Shown here: positions 26,502 through 34,652 of the stretch, one piece after another
Layout of the letters: every line of letters begins with the position of its first letter
Position numbering within the stretch: position 1 is the first letter of the stretch
NCBI RefSeq assembly: GCF_900102795.1
Contig: NZ_FMWG01000009.1
Location: 1-64,000 of the forward strand
Reading direction: 5' to 3'
Source of the DNA: Epibacterium ulvae
GTDB lineage: Bacteria > Pseudomonadota > Alphaproteobacteria > Rhodobacterales > Rhodobacteraceae
DNA: 64,000 bases
Position numbers and translations under genes: made by a program
The notes under the pieces: generated by a model
The model's database searches: none
Told to the model about the DNA's origin: nothing
What the model saw: the letters and a program-made list of their open reading frames with translations, nothing else

Positions 26502-27616
26502 CGATGTATCAGCCCAATTCCGAACAAGACCTAGCCGATCTGTTGCGTGACGCGGATGCGCCCCTTGCGGTACAAGGGGGCGCGACAAGAGGGGTCAATA
26601 TTGCGGGGGCACCGCTTAGCACGTGTGCTCTGAACGGGGTGCGGCTTTATGAACCTGGCGCGCTTACCCTTGTTGCAGGTGCTGGAACGCCTTTGCCTGA
26701 AGTCGAGGTCCTCTTGGCCGCCGAAAACCAGCGTCTTGCGTTTGAACCTTCAGATCTACGGGGACTTCTGGGCACAGACGGCATACCAACCCTTGGCGGT
26801 GCAATTGCGACGAATACGTCTGGGCCACGTCGTATTCAATCCGGGGCCGCGCGTGATTTTCTGCTTGGCGTGCGCTTTGTCGATGGAATGGGGCAGATCA
26901 TCAAAAATGGTGGTCGCGTTATGAAGAATGTAACCGGCTACGATCTGGTGAAATTGATGGCCGGATCACATGGCACGCTTGGGGTGTTGAGCGAGGTCAG
27001 CCTGAAAGTGCTCCCCTCCCCAGAATGTAGCGGCACCCTGATTTGGGAGAATTTGGATTGGCAGGCGTCTTTGGCGATTTTCAGTGCCGCTTTGAATTCT
27101 CCTTATGATGTGACAGGCGCGGCGCGGCTTCCAGCATTTGGAGAGAGGCCGGCCCAGACCCTTATCCGGGTTGAGGGATTTGAGGCTTCTGTTTCATATC
27201 GCCTTTCAGAGCTCAGCGGGCACCTAAAGACGATTGCGCAGTCCGCTGAGATGACGATGGATGTGGTGCGAAATGCCCAGTTGTGGCGTTCTGTACGTGA
27301 TGTTGAACCCTTTGTTGGGAAAGAGGGAGATCTGTGGCGCAGTTCGATCAAACCGGGGAATATGCCAGCCTTTGTTGCCGCGCTGGACGGTGAACATATG
27401 ATCGATTGGGCCGGAGGGCTGATCTGGAGCCTTGTGCCCAAGGGGAGAGATGTACGCGCAGCCCTAAACGGTTTTGGGGGGCATTGCACGTTGTTGCGTG
27501 GCGCCCATCATCTCTTGCGGTTTCAGCCAGAACCTGCACCCCTTGCGGCATTATCCGCGGGACTAAGGAAAAAATTCGATCCTCGGGGGATCTTGAACGT
27601 GGGATTGATGGGATAG
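26498..27616 (+). CDS. glcE: Glycolate oxidase subunit GlcE
   Basis: A 372-residue second FAD-binding subunit. It shows LAVQGGATRGVNIAG (FAD loop), LGTDGIPTLGGAIATNTSGPRRIQSGAARDFLLGVRFVDGMGQIIKNGGRVMKNVTGYDLVKLMAGSHGTLGVLSEVSLKVLP, and the ending KKFDPRGILNVG. The start ATG overlaps the glcD stop. It lies between glcD and glcF (3-base gap), so expression is translationally linked. Confidence 0.95.
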   Translation: MTMYQPNSEQDLADLLRDADAPLAVQGGATRGVNIAGAPLSTCALNGVRLYEPGALTLVAGAGTPLPEVEVLLAAENQRLAFEPSDLRGLLGTDGIPTLGGAIATNTSGPRRIQSGAARDFLLGVRFVDGMGQIIKNGGRVMKNVTGYDLVKLMAGSHGTLGVLSEVSLKVLPSPECSGTLIWENLDWQASLAIFSAALNSPYDVTGAARLPAFGERPAQTLIRVEGFEASVSYRLSELSGHLKTIAQSAEMTMDVVRNAQLWRSVRDVEPFVGKEGDLWRSSIKPGNMPAFVAALDGEHMIDWAGGLIWSLVPKGRDVRAALNGFGGHCTLLRGAHHLLRFQPEPAPLAALSAGLRKKFDPRGILNVGLMG

Positions 27617-27619
27617 ATT

Positions 27620-28942
27620 ATGCAAACGAATTTCACAGCAGAACAGTTGAAAGATCCCAAGCTCCAGCGCGCCAATGACATTCTGAGGTCTTGTGTGCAC
27701 TGTGGATTTTGTACGGCAACTTGCCCAACCTATCAGGTCTTGGGAGATGAGCTGGATAGCCCGCGCGGGCGGATTTATCTGATCAAAGATATGTTGGAAA
27801 ACAACCGTGTTCCCGACGCGAAGACAGTGAAGCATATTGACCGCTGTCTTGGGTGTCTGGCCTGTATGACAACCTGTCCCTCTGGTGTTCACTATATGCA
27901 TCTTGTGGATCAGGCCCGCGCCTATATCAATGATCGCTACAAACGTCCGGTGTCAGAGCGGGTTTTACGATCCGTTCTGGCCCAGGTGTTGCCCTATCCC
28001 AAACGGTTTCGGCTTGCGCTTTTGGCTGCAAAGGTCGCGCGCCCTTTTCGCGCGCTTTTGCCAGATGCGCGCCTGCGGGCGATGGTGGATATGGCCCCTA
28101 AAGTGATCCCGCCTGTTAGCCGAAATGATGACCCGCAAAGCTTTGCGCCGGATACGTCAAAGTTAAAGCGGGTGGCTTTGATGACAGGCTGCGCGCAGCG
28201 GGCTTTGAATACGGATATCAACGACGCAACATTGCGCGTGCTGCGGCGCTTTGGATGCGAAGTTGTGGTGGCCGAAGGCGCAGGCTGCTGTGGTGCCTTA
28301 ACCCATCACATGGGCCGCGAGGATCAGGCCAAAGAGACGGCGGCGCGGAACATTCGCGCCTGGTGTGCTGAGATGGACGCCGGTGGGTTGGACGCGATTG
28401 TTATCAACACTTCTGGCTGTGGTACTACGGTGAAAGACTATGGGCATATGTTCAAAGATACGCCGCTTGCTGCGGATGCGGCCCGTGTCGCGGACTGTGC
28501 CATGGATGTGAGCGAGCTACTCGCCACGTTAGATCTGCCGCACGGGGAGGGATCAGAACCACTTACAGTGGCTTATCATTCCGCCTGTTCTTTGCAGCAT
28601 GGACAGAAGATCAAAACCTTACCAAAAGACTTGCTGCGACAGGTTGGATATCAGGTTGCTGAACCCAAAGATCCGCATCTGTGCTGTGGCTCGGCGGGAA
28701 CCTATAATTTGGTGCAGCCAGAGATTTCAGCGGAGTTAAAGACCCGCAAGATCAAAACACTTGAAGCTGTAACGCCAGATGTCATTGCTGCGGGTAACAT
28801 TGGATGCATGATGCAAATTTCATCTGGTTCCGCTGTCCCTGTGGTCCATACGGTGGAATTGTTGGATTGGGCGACTGGCGGGCCGAAACCGCCAGCACTG
28901 TCGCAAAGCAAGCATACGCCGACGGTCCCCATTCTTAGGTGA
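27620..28942 (+). CDS. glcF: Glycolate oxidase iron-sulfur subunit GlcF
   Basis: A 440-residue protein with two [4Fe-4S] ferredoxin motifs: CVHCGFCTATCP (Cys25, 28, 31, 35) and CLGCLACMTTCPSGVHY, then two CCG domains (EGAGCCGALTHHMGRE, and DPHLCCGSAGTYNLVQP) that carry heterodisulfide-reductase-like Cys. It transfers electrons from GlcD/GlcE flavins. No glcC regulator or malate synthase gene follows; the next gene is an unrelated protease. Confidence 0.96.
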   Translation: MQTNFTAEQLKDPKLQRANDILRSCVHCGFCTATCPTYQVLGDELDSPRGRIYLIKDMLENNRVPDAKTVKHIDRCLGCLACMTTCPSGVHYMHLVDQARAYINDRYKRPVSERVLRSVLAQVLPYPKRFRLALLAAKVARPFRALLPDARLRAMVDMAPKVIPPVSRNDDPQSFAPDTSKLKRVALMTGCAQRALNTDINDATLRVLRRFGCEVVVAEGAGCCGALTHHMGREDQAKETAARNIRAWCAEMDAGGLDAIVINTSGCGTTVKDYGHMFKDTPLAADAARVADCAMDVSELLATLDLPHGEGSEPLTVAYHSACSLQHGQKIKTLPKDLLRQVGYQVAEPKDPHLCCGSAGTYNLVQPEISAELKTRKIKTLEAVTPDVIAAGNIGCMMQISSGSAVPVVHTVELLDWATGGPKPPALSQSKHTPTVPILR

Positions 28943-29006
28943 ACCTGCCGCAATTTTGCCTTATCTCCTAAATAAACCTATCAAAATATAACTACAGGAG
29001 ATTGGG

Positions 29007-29819
29007 GTGAAATTACTAAAAGGCCTGCTGTTCATGTTGCTTTTGCCCCATGGTGCAATGGCGCAAGACAGTCCTTTGACGCGGCTTGATACACTAGATG
29101 CCGGGCGCGCTTGGGAAGCGGTGGGTCGTCTGGATCTTGGCGGGAAAGGCATCTGTACAGGTGCGCTGATCGCGCCAGATCTTGTGCTTACAGCTGCGCA
29201 TTGTTTGTTTGATCCAGATGTGAATGAACCTATTGACCCAACACGGATCGAGTTCCTAGCCGGGTGGCGCAATGGCCGTGCATCTGCGTACCGGTCTGTT
29301 CGCCGTGCGGTTCTGCATCCGTCTTATGTCTATGAGGATGAGGTCTCCTCGTCACGGGTGCGCAATGATATTGCCTTGCTTGAACTGCAGCGCCCTATTC
29401 GCAACACGACCGTTGTTCCCTTTGAAACGGATGCACGTCCGCGCAAGGGGGCTAAGATTGGTGTGGTTTCTTATGCGCATGATCGGGCCGAGGCTCCTTC
29501 GTTGCAAGAAGTCTGCGCCGTTCTTGCCCGTCAAAAAGGTGTTTTGATCATGTCTTGTGATGTGGATTTCGGAGCCTCAGGCGCGCCTGTGTTTTCGTTT
29601 GAAGGGGACGAGCCGAAGATTGTGTCTGTTGTGTCTGCAAAAGCAGAAGTTCGTGGTGAGCAGGTTGCGCTGGGCGCACGTTTGGCGGAAGAGTTGGACG
29701 TGTTGCGGGCACAGCTAGGCCAGTCCGGGCAGGGACATCGGCTGCCTTCGGGGGTGCGTCGGGTTCAGGTGGGGGATGGCAATCAGACGGGCGCAAAGTT
29801 TTTACGCCCGTTGAATTAG
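29007..29819 (+). CDS. Secreted trypsin-like serine protease
   Basis: A 270-residue protein with a signal peptide (LLFMLLLPHGAMAQ). The S1 triad is visible: His in VLTAAHCLFDP, Asp in VRNDIALLEL, and Ser in VDFGASGAPVFSF. The Ser loop reads GASGAP instead of the trypsin GDSGGP, a form seen in many alphaproteobacterial secreted proteases. The C-terminal 40 residues after the protease fold are low-complexity. It probably acts in the periplasm or outside. It stands alone after glcF. Confidence 0.88.
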   Translation: MKLLKGLLFMLLLPHGAMAQDSPLTRLDTLDAGRAWEAVGRLDLGGKGICTGALIAPDLVLTAAHCLFDPDVNEPIDPTRIEFLAGWRNGRASAYRSVRRAVLHPSYVYEDEVSSSRVRNDIALLELQRPIRNTTVVPFETDARPRKGAKIGVVSYAHDRAEAPSLQEVCAVLARQKGVLIMSCDVDFGASGAPVFSFEGDEPKIVSVVSAKAEVRGEQVALGARLAEELDVLRAQLGQSGQGHRLPSGVRRVQVGDGNQTGAKFLRPLN

Positions 29820-29827
29820 GCAGAACT

Positions 29828-29855
29828 CTTGAACGTCTTTTCATGATGCATATGT
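29828..29855 (+). promoter_or_regulatory. Candidate heat-shock (sigma-32) promoter before the Hsp20 gene
   Basis: CTTGAA (29828-29833) and CATATGT (29849-29855) are spaced 15 bases apart, about 100 bp upstream of the small heat shock protein. This resembles the CTTG...CYTATNT pattern of alphaproteobacterial sigma-32 promoters but is a visual match with slightly short spacing. Confidence 0.3.
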
Positions 29856-29951
29856 AAATTTCGTCAGGACGCCGAAGATCGGGTCCAACGACATAAACCG
29901 CCTGTCCGATTGGAAGGCACCTTTACAGATCGCTCATGAATGAGGATGACT

Positions 29952-30416
29952 ATGCGTACTTTTGATTTTACCCCGCTGCACCGCGCCACCATCGGTTTTG
30001 ATCAGATCGCTGATCTTATGGATCGGGCGCTGAGCACGGATGGAACACAGCCAAGCTATCCCCCTTACAATATTGAAAAGACCGCAGCAGATGCCTATCG
30101 GATTTCGATTGCAGTTGCAGGGTTTTCTGAGACGGACCTAAGCGTTGAAGTCAAAGAAAATGCACTCGTTGTTGCGGCAAAGAAAGCTGAAGACGACAAG
30201 GAACGCAACTTTTTGCACCGGGGTATTGCCACCCGCGCGTTTGAGCGGCGCTTTACACTTGCCGACCACGTGCGCGTTGTCGGAGCAAGCCACCAAGATG
30301 GCATGTTGCATATCGAACTACAGCGCGAAATCCCAGAGGCGCTCAAACCGCGCCGGATTGCAATTTCGTCAGGAGAAGTGGGGCAACCAAAACTAAATGC
30401 AAAAGCGGTGAATTAG
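29952..30416 (+). CDS. Small heat shock protein (Hsp20/IbpA family)
   Basis: A 154-residue alpha-crystallin-domain chaperone. N-terminal FDFTPLHRATIGFDQIADLMDRALS and YPPYNIEKTAADAYRISIAVAGFSETDLSVEVKENALVVAAKK lead into FLHRGIATRAFERRFTLADHVRV and the closing DGMLHIELQREIPEALKPRRIAI, close to IbpA-type proteins. It holds unfolding proteins in the cytoplasm during stress. The start at 29952 has GAGGA upstream; the ATG at 29940 is less likely. A terminator follows. Confidence 0.93.
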   Translation: MRTFDFTPLHRATIGFDQIADLMDRALSTDGTQPSYPPYNIEKTAADAYRISIAVAGFSETDLSVEVKENALVVAAKKAEDDKERNFLHRGIATRAFERRFTLADHVRVVGASHQDGMLHIELQREIPEALKPRRIAISSGEVGQPKLNAKAVN

Positions 30417-30454
30417 TTCTGCTTTCGTAGTTTTGATACTCGTCACAGATGTTC

Positions 30455-30480
30455 AAAGCCCGCCGCTTGGCGGGCTTTTT
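30455..30480 (+). terminator. Terminator after the Hsp20 gene
   Basis: AAAGCCCGCC-GCTT-GGCGGGCTTTTT is a perfect GC-rich stem with a T-run. It also lies 18 bases beyond the stop of the convergent hxlR-type gene and may serve both. Confidence 0.9.
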
Positions 30481-30497
30481 GTGTGCTCGTACATGTT

Positions 30498-30884
30498 TCA
30501 GGCCAGATCTGTATCAGATTCGGCTTTCTCTTGAGCGGGTTTGCCAAAACGATTTAAATTCGCATCGCCCCATATTTTAAGGGCTTCTAAAATTGGACTT
30601 AACCCGCGTCCAAGGTCAGTCAGACTGTATTCCACTTTGGGGGGCACCTGCGGATAAACTTTCCGGTTGATCAACCCATCTTGTTCCAATTCGCGCAGCT
30701 GATTGGTCATCGTCCGTTGGGTGATATTGGGTATTCTCCGACGCAGCTCGCTAAAGCGCAGAGTACCATCAATGTGCAGATGCCAGAGCAGGATCGATTT
30801 CCATTTGCCGCCAATTAAGCTGACGGTTGCTTCGACTGCACATCCCGGAGAACAGTCAAAACGAGAATGTTTGGCTTTCGCCAT
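30498..30884 (-). CDS. HxlR-family transcriptional regulator
   Basis: A 128-residue winged helix-turn-helix protein. HxlR signature: [85 protein letters not shown]. Cysteines 11 and 15 (FDCSPGC) precede the fold; such N-terminal Cys residues sense electrophiles or oxidants in related YodB/QorR-type members. It is divergent from a zinc-dependent dehydrogenase/quinone reductase gene, the common arrangement for this class. Confidence 0.92.
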   Translation of the reverse strand: MAKAKHSRFDCSPGCAVEATVSLIGGKWKSILLWHLHIDGTLRFSELRRRIPNITQRTMTNQLRELEQDGLINRKVYPQVPPKVEYSLTDLGRGLSPILEALKIWGDANLNRFGKPAQEKAESDTDLA

Positions 30885-30886
30885 CC

Positions 30887-30946
30887 GGTATCCTTTTCGA
30901 CACTATAGGCAAAGGTTGTCTGTATGATGTTTTTTAGAGGGTATCC
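30887..30946. promoter_or_regulatory. Direct GGTATCC repeats between hxlR and the dehydrogenase gene
   Basis: GGTATCC occurs at 30887-30893 and 30940-30946 in the divergent promoter region, 53 bases apart, each placed near one of the two start codons. They are candidate binding sites for the HxlR regulator. No second arm forming a palindrome is obvious. Confidence 0.3.
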
Positions 30947-30980
30947 TATGTCTTCGCTTGGAGCAATCAGGAGATCGGTT

Positions 30981-31994
30981 ATGAAGGCTGTCGGATATTA
31001 TGAATCGGGTGAAGTTGATCGGGAAGAAGCGTTACTAGATCTGGAACTGCCACGTCCCAATGCGGTTGGGCATGATCTATTGGTTCAGGTGCAGGCTGTG
31101 TCAGTAAACCCAGTGGATACCAAAATTCGTGCCATGCGCCCTGCGTCCGAAGGGGAAGCTGCCGTTCTTGGATGGGATGCCGTTGGTACTGTTGTGGCGC
31201 TTGGGGATCAGGTGACGGGGTTTGAAGTGGGCGAACAGGTTTGGTATGCGGGAGCGATTGATCGCCCTGGCACCAACGCTGAATATCATCTGGTTGATGC
31301 GCGCATTGTGGGGCATGCGCCTAAAACCGCGAGTCTGGCCGAGGCGGCTGCTTTGCCACTTACCACACTGACCGCATGGGAGATGTTGTTTGACCGCTTG
31401 CGCGTTGACACACCTGTTCCAGGTGCGGCCCCTGCAGTGCTGATCATTGGTGGCGCTGGTGGTGTGGGATCGATCGCAATCCAGCTTTTGCGGGCCAAGA
31501 CAGATCTGACGATTATCGCGACGGCATCGCGGCCTGAGACGCAGGCCTGGGTGAAAGAACTTGGCGCACACCACGTTATTGATCATCGCGCGCCATTGGA
31601 TCAGCAAGTGGCTGATCATGGTATCGGAGCGCCGGGGTTTGTGTTTTCAACCACTCATAGCGATCACTACGTTGAACAGGTGGCGGAATTAATTGCACCG
31701 CAAGGACGGTTTGGGTTGATTGATGATCCGCAGTCTTTCAACATCCTGCCGCTTAAACACAAGGCGGTGTCATTGCATTGGGAGTTCATGTACACACGTT
31801 CGCTTTTTGGAACAGCTGATATCGCAGAGCAGGGGAAGATCCTCAATGAAACCGCTGCTTTGGTTGATGCGCACAAGATAAAATCAACGGTGACGGACAG
31901 CTTTGGTGTGATCAATGCTGCAAACCTTTTAGACGCGCATCGTCTGATCGAGAGCGGTACCGCCAAAGGGAAACTGGTTCTAGAAGGATTTTGA
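30981..31994 (+). CDS. Zinc-type alcohol dehydrogenase-like / quinone oxidoreductase (MDR family)
   Basis: A 337-residue medium-chain dehydrogenase: N-terminal GroES-like part with VQAVSVNPVDTKIRAM and VLGWDAVGTVVALGDQVTGF, then a Rossmann domain with VLIIGGAGGVGSIAIQLLRAKT. It lacks the structural-zinc cysteines and most resembles zinc-free quinone oxidoreductase relatives. It probably reduces quinones or enones with NADPH. The start at 30981 has TCAGGAGATCGG upstream. The divergent HxlR protein with two N-terminal Cys probably induces it under electrophile stress. Confidence 0.9.
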   Translation: MKAVGYYESGEVDREEALLDLELPRPNAVGHDLLVQVQAVSVNPVDTKIRAMRPASEGEAAVLGWDAVGTVVALGDQVTGFEVGEQVWYAGAIDRPGTNAEYHLVDARIVGHAPKTASLAEAAALPLTTLTAWEMLFDRLRVDTPVPGAAPAVLIIGGAGGVGSIAIQLLRAKTDLTIIATASRPETQAWVKELGAHHVIDHRAPLDQQVADHGIGAPGFVFSTTHSDHYVEQVAELIAPQGRFGLIDDPQSFNILPLKHKAVSLHWEFMYTRSLFGTADIAEQGKILNETAALVDAHKIKSTVTDSFGVINAANLLDAHRLIESGTAKGKLVLEGF

Positions 31995-32010
31995 GCCAAG
32001 AAATGAAAAT

Positions 32011-32036
32011 GCGCGGCCCCAATGAGGCCGCGCGCG
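32011..32036. terminator. Hairpin between convergent dehydrogenase and phytase-like genes
   Basis: GCGCGGCC-CCAATGA-GGCCGCGC is a perfect 8-bp stem. On the minus strand it is followed by ATTTTCATTT, which fits a terminator for the phytase-like gene; the plus side has no T-run. Confidence 0.6.
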
Positions 32037-32056
32037 ATTGTTAACTCGGGTTACAA

Positions 32057-34243
32057 TCAGGAGTGCTGATCGTTGACTTTACCGATTGAGAAAAACATCG
32101 TTTCGCCTGAGCTGTCATCAACGCCGTCATTGTCGGTTGAGATAAATGCGGTGCCATCGTTCAAAATTGCCATGCCTTCAATTTTGTCAAGAACATAACC
32201 GCCGGTGGATGTCAGATCTGGGAGCAAGTCGCGTACCAGTTCTTTTGACACCACGGGCAAGTCACCGCCCAATGCTGCAGGAACCATATCAGCAGCTGGG
32301 ATGCGGTAGACCTTTTTGGTTACGGCGCGGTCATCATGCTGGTTGTCGCGTTCAATCACGTAGAAATATTCTCCGTGTGCCTGAATTTCGGACAGGCCAA
32401 CCCAACCTTTTGTAGGTTCTGCTTTGGGATAGTGTACCGCGCCCCATTCTTGGGTCTCAAGGTTATAAGCGACCAGTTTGACGTGGTTTGCAGGATCGTC
32501 TTTCCACTCACGCTGAATAGCCATCCACAGGGTGTCACCCACTTTGGTAATGCCTTCAAAGCCAAAGCGTTTTTCGACTGACATCAGTTCCGCAGGCAGT
32601 CCGATTTCACCCTTTTTGGCTTTCAACAGCCCGTCTTTGTTCACGTGATAAATCGCATGTGGCACAACGCGGTCTGTACGACCTTCCGAGGCAAGGTAAA
32701 AGCCGCCCTTGCCGTCCAGCGTGATGCCTTCCAGATCCAGCTTTTGTGCGGGTTGACCGTTTTGGCGATGGATGCGGATCACATCCACAATACGGGCGGG
32801 TGTCTGGCTGGGATCGATCTTGAAGATCGAAGGCTGGAAGCCATAAAAACTGTCATTCACAGCATAGATCATGCCATCGTCATCTGCGACCATGCCGGAA
32901 ATTGCACCCCAGCCGATCAGTTCATCTGCGCCTTCCGACGTCAGATGAGGATAAGAAGGAGCTGCATTCTGGAACTCATACATCATGACGTGGGCGCGGG
33001 GGCCTTTGTCTTCAATCAGGTCTTTTTCATTGGCCGAGATCAGCAGATTGCGCTCAGGGATGACCGCATAACCCTCTGGACCAACACCAGATGGCAACAG
33101 TTGTTTCAGGACCGGCTTGGCAGGATCGGTGACGTCATAGACACCGACGACAGAGGCACGTTCCGCACCAACAAACACATAGGGTGTACCGTTGAACTCG
33201 CCAAATGTGACGCTTTCAGGCTCAACGCCTTTGCTGTCTGAACGCTTATCGGGATAGTGGCCGATTTGGACGATAGCATGTTCAAAATCAGTACCGCTTT
33301 CGTAAACTACGGTGCCGTTTTTGTTAAAGATGGTCCAACCACGAGAACCGCCTTCGTAGTCGCCTTCATTTGCGGTCGCAAAGTGATTGTCATCAATCCA
33401 GGTAACAGCATCAGGTTCGCGTTTGCGGCCCTTTTGGCTTTCGGTAAAGATCAGCGCGCCGCGTTCATCCGTGGCGTCGATGTTTTCTAGATCAACAGCG
33501 CCGGCCGAAAAGTGATTGAGCACTGTGCCGTCTTTGGAGATCACAACCAGATGGTTGTTTTCTTGCAGGGTTACGACAGTTTCACCCAGGCTGTTGATAG
33601 AAACATATTCGGGCTCAGGATCGTTTGGAGCAATGTCAGCCAGACCTGTCAGCGAGACCATTTTCAAGCTTGCGCAATCCAGGCCATCTTTGGCTGTGTT
33701 GATCAAGACCAGATTGCCGGCAGGCAATTGTGGGATCAGGCCATCATTCAGATCCTCATCGCGCTCGTTCTCAATCGCGACCGCGATAAAAGCGCCGTCT
33801 TTTGATTTCGCGATTGAATCGGGCTGCCCGCCGAGATCACAAGCGGCCTGTTCTGCGCCTGTTGCGGTATCAATCGCTTTGAGCAATCCAGAAGGTGCTG
33901 TGTAGCTTTCAGAGGTGTTTACACCCACATATGCGGTGGAGCCAACAATCGCGACTGAGGTGGGTTCACCGCCAAGGTCAATATTACCCTTGGGAGCCGG
34001 GTTTGATGGGTCACTGATGTCAATAAGACCCAGCGCGCCCAATGGGCTGTCTGTGTAGGCTAGGGTCATGCCATCTGCGGTGGCATCGATAATTTCAGGT
34101 GAGCTTTCACGTTCGCTGTCTTCGCCCGCGGCCATATTTTTGATGACGGGGAAAGAGGCGATACGGTTAAAGTTCATTTCTGCCGAGGCCTGAACAGCAG
34201 TCAGGGCTAAGGCAGACGTCAGGCAGATAAAGCGCGCGGACAT
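32057..34243 (-). CDS. Large secreted esterase-like phytase-family protein (beta-propeller)
   Basis: A 728-residue exported protein with a signal peptide (cut after VQASA). The N-terminal half has repeated propeller-like blades (LGALGLIDISDPSNPAPKGNIDLGGEPTSVAIVG, YVFVGAERASVVGVYDVTDPAKPVLKQLLPSG). The C-terminal half resembles the PF13449 'esterase-like activity of phytase' domain: QKLDLEGITLDGKGGFYLASEGR, FGFEGITKVGDTLWMAIQREW, and DKIEGMAILNDGTAFISTDNDGVDD at the end. It probably acts in the periplasm or outside on phosphoesters or a related substrate; activity is not proven from sequence. Pho-box-like repeats lie 45-88 bp upstream. Confidence 0.85.
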   Translation of the reverse strand: MSARFICLTSALALTAVQASAEMNFNRIASFPVIKNMAAGEDSERESSPEIIDATADGMTLAYTDSPLGALGLIDISDPSNPAPKGNIDLGGEPTSVAIVGSTAYVGVNTSESYTAPSGLLKAIDTATGAEQAACDLGGQPDSIAKSKDGAFIAVAIENERDEDLNDGLIPQLPAGNLVLINTAKDGLDCASLKMVSLTGLADIAPNDPEPEYVSINSLGETVVTLQENNHLVVISKDGTVLNHFSAGAVDLENIDATDERGALIFTESQKGRKREPDAVTWIDDNHFATANEGDYEGGSRGWTIFNKNGTVVYESGTDFEHAIVQIGHYPDKRSDSKGVEPESVTFGEFNGTPYVFVGAERASVVGVYDVTDPAKPVLKQLLPSGVGPEGYAVIPERNLLISANEKDLIEDKGPRAHVMMYEFQNAAPSYPHLTSEGADELIGWGAISGMVADDDGMIYAVNDSFYGFQPSIFKIDPSQTPARIVDVIRIHRQNGQPAQKLDLEGITLDGKGGFYLASEGRTDRVVPHAIYHVNKDGLLKAKKGEIGLPAELMSVEKRFGFEGITKVGDTLWMAIQREWKDDPANHVKLVAYNLETQEWGAVHYPKAEPTKGWVGLSEIQAHGEYFYVIERDNQHDDRAVTKKVYRIPAADMVPAALGGDLPVVSKELVRDLLPDLTSTGGYVLDKIEGMAILNDGTAFISTDNDGVDDSSGETMFFSIGKVNDQHS

Positions 34244-34287
34244 CAGGGGTACTCCCGGTTTGTTTGTTTGGCGGGAGAGAACACTAG

Positions 34288-34331
34288 CGTGTTCACATGG
34301 ATGTGACGGTTTTGTTTCTGTTTTGTGACGG
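34288..34331 (-). promoter_or_regulatory. Candidate Pho box (11-bp direct repeats) upstream of the phytase-like gene
   Basis: Read on the minus strand, four 11-bp units follow each other: CCGTCACAAAA, CAGAAACAAAA, CCGTCACATCC, ATGTGAACACG. Two are close to the PhoB consensus CTGTCAT plus a 4-base A/T spacer. The 11-bp periodicity and closeness to the start (about 45 bp) fit activation under phosphate limitation. Confidence 0.5.
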
Positions 34332-34344
34332 TGGTGCCGGGTGG

Positions 34345-34593
34345 CTATTCCGCTTTATCAGAAGGCGTTTGAGGTATTCCGAGTAAGCGCTGAAAATAGC
34401 TTTCAGCGGAATAGTGTTTCGCTTTAGATAATATCTCTTCGATAATTCGGTCAGCCGAATGCCCGTTTCGTATCATATTTGGAACGTTGTGTACGATATC
34501 AGCCATAGCACGCGCTTTTTTGAGATTTTTCGTTGCTCTGATCTCGATAAAGATGATGTGGAGAATATAATGGAAATCGGGGTCAAGTTTCAT
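34345..34593 (-). CDS. 82-residue protein of unknown function
   Basis: Starts MKLDPDFHYILHIIFIEIRATKNLKKARAMADIVHNVPNMIRNGHSADRIIEEILSKAKHYSAESYFQRLLG. It is mostly predicted helix with a conserved-looking IRNGHSADRIIEEIL segment. I recognise no family. The ATG at 34593 has AAGG 9 bases upstream, immediately after the gabD-side terminator stem. It lies 102 bp from the phytase-like gene, in the same direction, and could be under readthrough from gabD. Confidence 0.6.
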   Translation of the reverse strand: MKLDPDFHYILHIIFIEIRATKNLKKARAMADIVHNVPNMIRNGHSADRIIEEILSKAKHYSAESYFQRLLGIPQTPSDKAE

Positions 34594-34610
34594 AATTTCG
34601 TGCCTTAAAG

Positions 34611-34647
34611 CCCGCTGCCCCAATCTGAGCTGCGGCAGCGGGCTAGA
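34611..34647 (-). terminator. Terminator-like hairpin after gabD, directly before the next gene
   Basis: On the minus strand AGCCCGCTGCC and GGCAGCGGGCT form a perfect 11-bp stem around a 15-base loop, just after the gabD stop. It is followed by TTTAAGG, which is also the ribosome binding site of the small downstream gene. It probably reduces readthrough. Confidence 0.65.
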
Positions 34648-34652
34648 TTTGT

